DNA from: Streptomyces olivochromogenes
GTDB lineage: Bacteria; Actinomycetota; Actinomycetes; Streptomycetales; Streptomycetaceae
Direction: 5' to 3'
Length of the DNA: 64,000 nucleotides
Assembly: GCF_021538895.1 (NCBI RefSeq)
Contig: NZ_JADDRL010000024.1
Location: 38,468 to 102,467 of the forward strand
The position numbers and the translations under genes were made by a program. Of the stretch, positions 56,936 through 64,000 are shown piece by piece. The stretch's first letter is position 1, and each line of letters begins with the position of its first letter. The notes beneath the pieces are model-generated. The model saw nothing but the letters and a program-made list of their open reading frames with translations. It had not been told where the DNA came from and did no database searches.

Positions 56936-58580
56936 TCCCCGGCAAGGGGCGCATGGGGAACGCGGCACGGCTCGCGCTGCTGGCCGGGCCGGTCGCGTTC
57001 TTCGCGCTGTTCTTCGCCTATCCCGTCGCCGCGATCGTCGCCCGCGGGCTGAAGGTCGACGGGGTCTGGCGGTTCGGGCGGATCACGGACGTACTCGCGC
57101 AGTCCGACATCCGGCACGTGCTGTGGTTCACGACCTGCCAGGCGCTCGCCTCCACCGCGCTCACCCTGCTGATCGCGCTGCCCGCCGCGTATGTCTTCGC
57201 CCGCCTCGACTTCCCGGGCAAGAACGTGCTGCGGGCCGTCGTCACCGTCCCGTTCGTGCTGCCGACCGTGGTCGTCGGTACGGCGTTCCTCGCGCTGGTC
57301 GGCCGCGGCGGGCTGCTCGACGACCTGTGGGGCGTACGGCTGGACACCACCGTGTGGGCGATCCTGCTGGCGCACGTCTTCTTCAACTACGCGGTCGTCG
57401 TACGGACGGTGGGCGGGCTGTGGTCGCAGCTCGATCCGCGTCAGGAGGAGGCCGCCCGGATGCTGGGCGCCTCGTCCCTGGCGGCCTGGCGCAAGGTCAC
57501 GCTCCCGGCGCTCGCCCCCGCCGTGGCCGCTGCCGCGCTGATGGTGTTCCTGTTCACCTTCACCTCCTTCGGTGTGGTCCAGATCCTCGGCGGGCCCACG
57601 TTCTCCACCCTCGAAGTGGAGATCTACCGGCAGACCTCCGAGATCTTCGACCTCTCCACGGCCGCGGTCCTCACCCTCGTCCAGTTCGCCGCGGTGGGCG
57701 TGATCCTCGTCGTGCACGCCTGGACGGTACGGCGCCGTGAGAGCGCGCTGCGGCTGGTGGACGCGTCGGTGACGGCGCGCCGGCCGCGCGGGCCGGGGCA
57801 GTGGGCGTTGCTGGCGGGTGTCCTCGCCACCATCGCCGTCCTTCTGCTGCTGCCGCTCGCCGTGCTGGTGCAGCGCTCGCTCGACGCCCCGGGCTTCGGC
57901 TACTACCGGGCACTGACCAGCGAGGACGGCGGTACGTTCCTGGTGGCGCCGATCGCCGCGATCGGGAACTCCCTCCAGTACGCCGTCGCCGCCACCGCCA
58001 TCGCCGTACTGATCGGCGCTCTCGCGGCCGCCGCGCTCGCCCGGCGTGACGCGGGACGCCTCGTGCGCGGCTTCGACGCGCTGCTGATGCTGCCCCTGGG
58101 CGTGTCCGCGGTGACCGTCGGCTTCGGCTTCCTCATCGCGCTCGACGAACCCCCGCTGGACCTGCGGCAGTCCTGGATCCTCGTCCCTCTCGCGCAGGCG
58201 CTGGTCGGCGTGCCCTTCGTGGTGCGGACCATGCTGCCCGTGCTGCGCGCGGTGGACGTACGGCTGCGCGAGGCGGCGGCGGTGCTCGGGGCGTCGCCGT
58301 TTCGGGTGTGGCGGGAGGTGGACCTGCCGCTGGTGCGGCGGGCGCTGCTGATCGCGGCCGGGTTCGCCTTCGCCGTGTCGCTGGGGGAGTTCGGGGCGAC
58401 CGTGTTCATCGCGCGGCCCGACAGCCCGACGCTGCCCGTCGCGGTGGCGCGCCTCCTCGGGCGGCCCGGTGATCTCAACTACGGGCAGGCGATGGCCCTG
58501 TCGACGATTCTGATGGTGGTGTGCGCCGTGGCGCTGCTGGTCCTCGAGCGGCTGCGCACCGACCGGACCGGGGAGTTCTG

Positions 58581-58581
<1 letters not shown>
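56911..58581 (+). CDS. thiP: Thiamine ABC transporter permease
   Basis: About 556 residues, a fused double permease with two copies of the binding-protein-dependent transport domain. EAA-type loops occur in EEAARMLGASSLAAWRKVTLPAL and REAAAVLGASPFRVWREVDLPLV. About 12 TM segments are visible. GTG 56911 overlaps the thiB 3' end by 25 bases; ATG 56953 (MGNAARLALLAG) just after the thiB stop is an alternative. Its TGA overlaps the thiQ ATG. It is the middle gene of the thiBPQ operon. Confidence 0.92.
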
Positions 58582-59603
<1,022 letters not shown>

Positions 59604-59628
59604 TCACCTCGGCCCTAGGGTGAGGGCC

Positions 59629-60423
59629 ATGACGCGACTCGCACATGACCGTTACTGCGACGAAATCGCCCACCAGGTGAGGCAGCTGCGGGACGTGGTG
59701 ACCTCCGGCGCCGACCTCACCGCGACCGTGCCGACCTGTCCGGACTGGTCGCTGGAGCAGCTCGTCCGGCACGAGGGTGGAGCCCTGCGCTGGGTGCACG
59801 CCCTCGTCAGCAGCCGTGCGGAGAAGAACATCCCGTACGAGGAGATCCCGCTCGCCGGTGGCCCCGAGGAACAGGGCGACCCCGCCGCGCTGGACGCCTG
59901 GCTCGCCGAGACCGGGGACCTGGTGGTCGGCGCGCTGCGGGAGGCCGGGCCGGACACGAAGGTATGGGGCTGGCTCGGGGACCTCAGCTCCGGCTTCTGG
60001 GCCCGCCGTATGGCGCACGAGATCACCATCCACCGCGCGGACGCCACCCTCGCCGCCGGGCTGCCCTACGAGGTGGCGGCCGAGGTCGCCGTCGACGCGC
60101 TCGACGAGTGGCTGGAGATCGCCGAATGGGCCACGCGGCGCGAGGGAGAGGCGGCGGAGCTGCTGGCCGGGCCCGCCCGCAGCATCCACCTCCACGCCAC
60201 CGACACCGCCCCCGAGCTGAACGCCGAATGGATCGTCGAGTTCGGTGAGGGCGGCGTCGGCTGGCGCCGCGGACACGAGAAGGCGACGGTCGCTCTGCGC
60301 GGCCCGCTCACCCCGGTCCTGCTCGCCTTCTACCGCCGCCTTCCGCTGGACGCCCCGGAGCTGGAGATCCTCGGCGACCGGAAGGTGCTGGAGTCCTGGC
60401 TGGAGCGGGCGTCGTTCGGCTGA
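59629..60423 (+). CDS. Maleylpyruvate isomerase/DinB-like (mycothiol-dependent) family protein
   Basis: A 264-residue protein of the mycothiol-dependent maleylpyruvate isomerase N-terminal family: VPTCPDWSLEQLVRHEGGALRW carries the metal-binding His region, with FWARRMAHEITIHRADATLA later. The family uses mycothiol, the actinobacterial thiol, or has lost activity; many genomic copies are uncharacterised. ATG 59629 follows GTGAGGG. It lies 25 bases after thiQ but is functionally unrelated, and ends at a bidirectional hairpin. Confidence 0.8.
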   Translation: MTRLAHDRYCDEIAHQVRQLRDVVTSGADLTATVPTCPDWSLEQLVRHEGGALRWVHALVSSRAEKNIPYEEIPLAGGPEEQGDPAALDAWLAETGDLVVGALREAGPDTKVWGWLGDLSSGFWARRMAHEITIHRADATLAAGLPYEVAAEVAVDALDEWLEIAEWATRREGEAAELLAGPARSIHLHATDTAPELNAEWIVEFGEGGVGWRRGHEKATVALRGPLTPVLLAFYRRLPLDAPELEILGDRKVLESWLERASFG

Positions 60424-60428
60424 ACGGC

Positions 60429-60462
60429 CGTGGCCCGCCCCCGGATACGGGGACGGGCCACG
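60429..60462. terminator. Bidirectional terminator hairpin
   Basis: CGTGGCCCG-C-CCCCG pairs with CGGGG-A-CGGGCCACG around GATA: 14 bp with one mismatch, located between two convergent genes. Confidence 0.85.
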
Positions 60463-60483
60463 ACTGTGTACGGAAGTGGGGCG

Positions 60484-61179
60484 TCAGCTGCCGCTCTTCG
60501 ACCCACGACGGCGCATGCCGAAGAACACGGCGCCACCGCCGACGACGACCAGGGCACCCGCGACACCGGCGATCAGACCGGTGTTGGAGTTCGCACCGGT
60601 CTCGGCGAGGTTCGAGTCACCGGCCGCCGGGGACGGCGCGTTGCTGGAGGTCTCCGCCGGCGCGGTGCTGGTGCTCTCGGAGCCCGACGGGGTCGGGGTC
60701 TCGGACGTGGGCGGGGTGGACTCGGGCTTCGACGGCGACGGGGTGGCCGACGGGGTCGGGGTCGGGGTGTCCTCGGTCTTGCAGGCCGTGGACGGCGTGG
60801 TCACGTTCGGGGTGATGTCCTCGTCGACCTGGTTGCCGGCCTTGACGTGGACCCGGTACGTCGCGTTCGGCTTCCAGTCCTCCGAGAAGGACACCGTGGT
60901 GCCCTTCTTGGAGCCCTTGATCTCCTGCGGTTCGCCGACCTGCTTCGCGTCGGCGCCGTTGTTCTCGAGGAACACGGTGATCGTGGCCGGCGTACCGGAG
61001 GGGTCCTTGTCGGTGACGACGATGGCGCCCTTGCTGCCGTCGCACGTGGCTTCGGCGGAGAACTCACGGATGTTGCACGCGAGCGCGGTGTTGGTGACAC
61101 CCAGCACGAGCGCCACGGAGGCGGAGGCGACACCCAGGATGCGCACGGAACGGCGTGCGTTGCGGCGAGTTATGGACAC
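60484..61179 (-). CDS. Cell-wall-anchored protein with LAETG sortase motif
   Basis: A 231-residue secreted protein. It has a twin-Arg-like basic N-terminus with signal peptide ([24 protein letters not shown]) and a beta-rich domain of about 100 residues with two cysteines near its ends. A Thr/Ser/Pro/Glu-rich wall-spanning linker follows, then LAETG (191-195), a hydrophobic helix and RRRGSKSGS. LAxTG is the class E sortase signal of Streptomyces. The start is GTG 61179 behind AAAGGA. A good promoter lies about 95-120 bases upstream on the same strand. The adhesin domain is not recognised. Confidence 0.85.
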   Translation of the reverse strand: MSITRRNARRSVRILGVASASVALVLGVTNTALACNIREFSAEATCDGSKGAIVVTDKDPSGTPATITVFLENNGADAKQVGEPQEIKGSKKGTTVSFSEDWKPNATYRVHVKAGNQVDEDITPNVTTPSTACKTEDTPTPTPSATPSPSKPESTPPTSETPTPSGSESTSTAPAETSSNAPSPAAGDSNLAETGANSNTGLIAGVAGALVVVGGGAVFFGMRRRGSKSGS

Positions 61180-61238
61180 GTTTGTCCTTTACAGAGTGCA
61201 AACTGCGGGGGGTAGGGGAGCGGATGAGACAACGGTGA

Positions 61239-61252
61239 GGTGAGGCCTCACC
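61239..61252. promoter_or_regulatory. 14-bp perfect palindrome in the leader of the LAETG gene
   Basis: GGTGAGGCCTCACC is its own complement and lies downstream of the candidate promoter, 60 bases before the start codon. Confidence 0.5.
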
Positions 61253-61272
61253 ACCCCCAGGAGACTCACAGG

Positions 61273-61300
61273 TCTATAAGCGCTTCGTAAGAAGTGTCAA
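61273..61300 (-). promoter_or_regulatory. Promoter of the LAETG-protein gene
   Basis: On the minus strand, TTGACA (61300-61295) and TATAGA (61278-61273) are separated by 16 bases, the best vegetative promoter match noticed in the window. Confidence 0.65.
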
Positions 61301-61338
61301 TGCATATGCGGTCCACGGGCGTTGGCTTTGCCCGCTTA

Positions 61339-62463
61339 TTAACTGCCGAGACGTTTCAACGCGTCGGGAGCCTCCTCGATCCGGTCAACCAGGGCGATTC
61401 GGTTCTCCATCGAACGCTCGCGCGCCAGGGACTGGAGCAGGGGCCAGGCCGGCAGCCGCCGGGTCCAGTGCTCGCGGTCCACGAGGACCATCGGCGTGGG
61501 CTCGCCCCGCGACTCGTAGTAGTTGGGAGTCGCGTTGTCGAAGATCTCCTGTACGGTCCCGGCGGCGCCCGGCAGGAACACCACGCCCGCGGTGGAGCGG
61601 GCCAACAGGCCGTCCTCGCGCAGGGCGTTGGCGAAGTACTTGGCGATGTGCGCGGCGAAGGCGTTCGGCGGCTCGTGGCCGTAGAACCAGGTGGGGATGC
61701 CCACCGACGCGCCGCCGTCCGGCCAGCGCTCGCGCACCTTGAAGGCGGCGTGCGCCCAGTCGGTGACGGACGGCCGGAAGCCGGGTGCCTTGGCGAGGAG
61801 CCGCAGCGCCTCGGTCAGCATCCCGTCGTCGAACGGGGCCGCGTACGCGCCGAGGTTGGCGGCCTCCATGGCCCCCGGACCGCCGCCGGTGGCCACCGTC
61901 AGCCCGGCGCGGGCCAGTTCGCGGCCGAGGCGCGCGGCACCGGCGTACTCCTGCGTCCCGCGCGCCATGGCGTGCCCGCCCATGACGCCCACCACCCGTG
62001 CGCCGACGAGGAGTTCGTCGAGGGCGTCGGAGACGGCGTCGTCGTGGACCGCGCGGAGCATGGAGGAGAAGACGTCCCCGTCGGCCTTGGTCTGCTGGAA
62101 CCAGGCGTACGCGCGGGCGTCCGGGGTGGCCTCGTACCCCTCGTCGAGCGAGGCGAACAACTCGTCGGGGCCGTAGACGAAACCGCGGTAGGGGTCGAAG
62201 GGCAGGCCCGGGACGGGCGGGAAGACCAGGGCGCCGGCCGCGCGCACCTTGGCGGCGGCCTCGGGGTCCATGGGGCAGCCGAGGAAGACGGCACCGGTGG
62301 AGTCGATGTCGAGGAGCACGTGCGTACGGTCCGTCAGATCGACGGCCTGGACACGGAATCGGGCGAGTGAGCCGTGCTCGGCGACGACCTCGTCGAACTC
62401 GGCGAGCGACTCTATCTCGCGGTCGTGGGCGGCTCGGTTGGGCTGGGCGGGTGTCGGATGCAC
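61339..62463 (-). CDS. LOG-family (TIGR00730-like) protein
   Basis: A 374-residue protein with the Rossmann-like LOG/lysine decarboxylase-like fold: VVGVMGGHAMARGT, TVATGGGPGAMEAANLGAYA and FLPGAAGTVQEIFDNATPNYY. The second motif is PGAAGT rather than the PGGxGT of cytokinin-activating LOG enzymes. The N-terminal 150 residues are an extra domain absent from short LOGs, so phosphoribohydrolase activity on cytokinin nucleotides is uncertain; it may bind other nucleotides. ATG 62463. The VOC protein gene lies 37 bases upstream on the same strand. Confidence 0.82.
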   Translation of the reverse strand: MHPTPAQPNRAAHDREIESLAEFDEVVAEHGSLARFRVQAVDLTDRTHVLLDIDSTGAVFLGCPMDPEAAAKVRAAGALVFPPVPGLPFDPYRGFVYGPDELFASLDEGYEATPDARAYAWFQQTKADGDVFSSMLRAVHDDAVSDALDELLVGARVVGVMGGHAMARGTQEYAGAARLGRELARAGLTVATGGGPGAMEAANLGAYAAPFDDGMLTEALRLLAKAPGFRPSVTDWAHAAFKVRERWPDGGASVGIPTWFYGHEPPNAFAAHIAKYFANALREDGLLARSTAGVVFLPGAAGTVQEIFDNATPNYYESRGEPTPMVLVDREHWTRRLPAWPLLQSLARERSMENRIALVDRIEEAPDALKRLGS

Positions 62464-62500
62464 CCGCCCATGCTAGGCAGCGCCGCAAGCCCGTTCGGGG

Positions 62501-62908
62501 TCAGCCCTGGACCGCCGCCGGGTCCATCCACACGACCTCCCAGGTGTGCCCGTCGAGGTCGTCGAAGGCACGGCCGTACATGAAGCCCTGGTCCTGGGTC
62601 TCGCCGGTGGCCGTGCCGCCCGCCGCGATCGCCTTGTCGACCAGCTCGTCGACCTTCTCGCGGCTTTCGGCGCTCAGACAGATCAGGACCTCGCTCGTCC
62701 TGGTGGAGTCGGCGATCTCCTTCTTCGTGAAGTCGGCGTAGCGCGACTTGCTGAGCAGCATCGCGACGATGGTGTCGCTGATCACGACGCAGGCGTTTTC
62801 GTCGGTGCTGAACTGGGGGTTGATCGTGTAGCCGAGCTCGGTGAAGAACTTCTTCGACGCCTCGACGTCGTTGGTGGCCAGGTTCACGAAGATCATCTGC
62901 TGGTACAT
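62501..62908 (-). CDS. VOC (glyoxalase/bleomycin-resistance-like) family protein
   Basis: A 135-residue two-module vicinal-oxygen-chelate protein: MIFVNLATNDVEASKKFFTELGYTINPQFS and, after the repeat, GRAFDDLDGHTWEVVWMDP. The metal-ligand positions are only partly kept (no clear N-terminal His), like the 3-demethylubiquinone-9 methyltransferase-like or lactoylglutathione-lyase-like proteins annotated in many genomes. Function is unknown. ATG 62908 follows GGGAGAGG. Confidence 0.85.
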   Translation of the reverse strand: MYQQMIFVNLATNDVEASKKFFTELGYTINPQFSTDENACVVISDTIVAMLLSKSRYADFTKKEIADSTRTSEVLICLSAESREKVDELVDKAIAAGGTATGETQDQGFMYGRAFDDLDGHTWEVVWMDPAAVQG

Positions 62909-63004
62909 GCGGGCCTCTCCCTCGGGTTCGTGCTGTTCGGTGGGGTAGACCCCAGCCCGTCGGAGAACTCATCGGCGGCCGGAGATTTTTTCTCGGGAAG
63001 ATGT

Positions 63005-64000
63005 TCAGCCGGACAGCGGGAGTGCGGCAAGGTCCGCGATGACCAGCGTGAGCGGGCCGAACACGGCGAGCAGGGCGGCCGCGCGCAGGGCCGCGGCGGC
63101 GCGCAGCATCGTGGCGGGGGCGCCGAGGCGGAGCAGGGCGGCGGTGGTGTCGGCGCGGGACTGCCGGGTCTCCACGGCCACCGTGAGGAGCGTGCCGAGG
63201 ACGCAGCCGACGACCAGCACCGCGCCGAGGGTGGCGAGCGGGCCGTAGGACGGGGTGGTGTCGGCGTACGGGTCGGTCATCGCGTACGCGGCGGACGCGA
63301 CCGCGCAGAGCACACCGAGCGGGCGGCCGAGGCGCGGTGCCTCCGCCATGAGCACACGGCCGGCGAGCAGCCGCAGGGCCGCCGGGCGTACGGCCTGGAG
63401 GAGGCGGCCGGTCAGATGGGTGAGGCCGGGGGCGGCCAGGATCAGGCCGAAGGCGGTCAGCAGCCAGCCGACGAGCACTCCGGTGGGGCCGACGGCACCC
63501 TCGGCGCCCGGGAGCGCGGAGACCGGACCGGTCGCGGAGCGGCTCGCGTACGCCTCCACGGCGAGACCGGCGGCCAGCACGGCGATGCCCCAGGGGAGGC
63601 CGTTCGGAGGCGTACGGGGGTCGGGCGCGTCGAAGGCACGGGCCCAGTCGGCCTCGGGGGCCGGGCCGTGGAGCTCGGCGAGGTCGTCCGTGCTCGGGCC
63701 GTGGGGCTCGGCGAGGTCGTCCGGGATCTGTGCGTGGGGGGCGCCGAGGTCGTCCGGGATCTGTGCGTGAGGGTCGCCGAGGCGTTCGCGGGCCGCTGCG
63801 AAGGGGTCGGCGAGCCGCTCACGGGCCGGTGCCTGCGGGGCGTCGAGGAGGTCCGTGCTCCGTGCCGGGGAGGCGCCCGCGCGGTCCGGGGGCGGTGTGG
63901 TGCCGTCCGCCGGGCCCGGGACGGTGGCCCGGACCGGTCGGCGGGCGCCGAAGCGGCCGTACGCGCCGAAGGTGTCGCGCGGTGTCGTGCGGGCGCGGGC
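63005..64000 (-). CDS. Multi-spanning membrane protein, C-terminal part (5' end beyond window)
   Basis: The minus-strand frame is open from the window edge at 64000 to the stop at 63005 (331 residues). The first 120 residues are a hydrophilic Pro/Asp/Ala-rich loop with short repeats HAQIPDDL (twice) and DDLAE-HGP (twice). Then come about five TM segments (LPWGIAVLAAGLAVEAYA, VLVGWLLTAFGLILAAPG, PLGVLCAVASAAYAM, LATLGAVLVVGCVLGTLLTVA, ALLAVFGPLTLVIADLAAL). The layout resembles the C-terminal half of FtsX/MacB-type ABC permeases with a basic amphipathic segment VETRQSRADTTAALLRLGA, but I cannot name it. A partner ATPase gene, if any, is outside the window. Confidence 0.7.
   Translation of the reverse strand, partial: ARARTTPRDTFGAYGRFGARRPVRATVPGPADGTTPPPDRAGASPARSTDLLDAPQAPARERLADPFAAARERLGDPHAQIPDDLGAPHAQIPDDLAEPHGPSTDDLAELHGPAPEADWARAFDAPDPRTPPNGLPWGIAVLAAGLAVEAYASRSATGPVSALPGAEGAVGPTGVLVGWLLTAFGLILAAPGLTHLTGRLLQAVRPAALRLLAGRVLMAEAPRLGRPLGVLCAVASAAYAMTDPYADTTPSYGPLATLGAVLVVGCVLGTLLTVAVETRQSRADTTAALLRLGAPATMLRAAAALRAAALLAVFGPLTLVIADLAALPLSG

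Overview
The window is about 64 kb of high-GC actinobacterial chromosome and is almost certainly Streptomyces. The evidence is codon usage with G/C at third positions, many GTG starts and translationally coupled ATGA/TGATG junctions. The developmental genes whiG (sporulation sigma factor) and nsdA are present, as is a block of four type I signal peptidases. The gene order follows the conserved core arm of Streptomyces genomes: recG-rsmD-coaD ... rnc-mutM ... smc ... ftsY-nsdA-amtB-glnK-glnD-ffh ... rpsP-rimM-trmD-rplS-sip cluster ... dprA-whiG ... rpsB-tsf-pyrH-frr-cdsA ... rlmN. I see no insertion sequence, integrase, CRISPR array, tRNA or rRNA gene.

Layout: 1-5.8 kb holds the end of recG, rsmD, coaD, a coiled-coil protein, yceD-rpmF, rnc and mutM. 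5.7-9.6 kb is an accessory stretch: an HxlR regulator divergent from a WrbA-like flavoprotein, a disrupted small gene, a membrane-anchored CAP-domain protein, acylphosphatase and a 67-residue protein closed by a strong terminator. 9.7-17.7 kb holds smc, a glucose permease, a luciferase-like flavin oxidoreductase and an NCS1 transporter. 17.8-28 kb holds ftsY, a Prim-Pol-like protein, nsdA, the nitrogen operon amtB-glnK-glnD under a canonical GlnR box, and ffh. Together ftsY and ffh supply both GTPases of the SRP pathway.

28-33.4 kb holds a second-type FtsH protease, a methyltransferase, an archaeal/eukaryal-type prolyl-tRNA synthetase carrying an in-frame palindromic repeat, and a SprT-like zincin. 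33.7-40.3 kb is the translation/secretion block: rpsP-khpA-rimM-trmD-rplS, then sipW-sipX-sipY ending at a strong terminator, then sipZ with a Nudix gene. 40.4-45.8 kb holds DUF2469, yraN, yifB, dprA, whiG and a TetR regulator, followed by about 0.5 kb of decayed 153-bp tandem repeats. 46.3-52 kb holds a degenerate M23 peptidase-like protein and rpsB-tsf-pyrH-frr-cdsA. 52-54.4 kb is a small accessory patch (SRPBCC protein, an unusual P450, a DUF6233 protein). 54.5-59.6 kb holds rlmN and the thiamine importer thiB-thiP-thiQ behind a TPP riboswitch. The end of the window holds a mycothiol-type isomerase-like protein, an LAETG sortase substrate, a LOG-family protein, a VOC protein and the C-terminal part of a multi-spanning membrane protein cut by the window edge.

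Most of the window is well-known core genome. The parts most worth a second look are regulatory or structural: three TTCAC repeats phased at exactly 20 nt ahead of whiG, interleaved inverted repeats ahead of nsdA, palindromic repeats inside two coding sequences, a P450 lacking the I-helix acid/alcohol pair, and an M23 protein lacking both usual catalytic histidines. No clearly new multi-gene system is evident.
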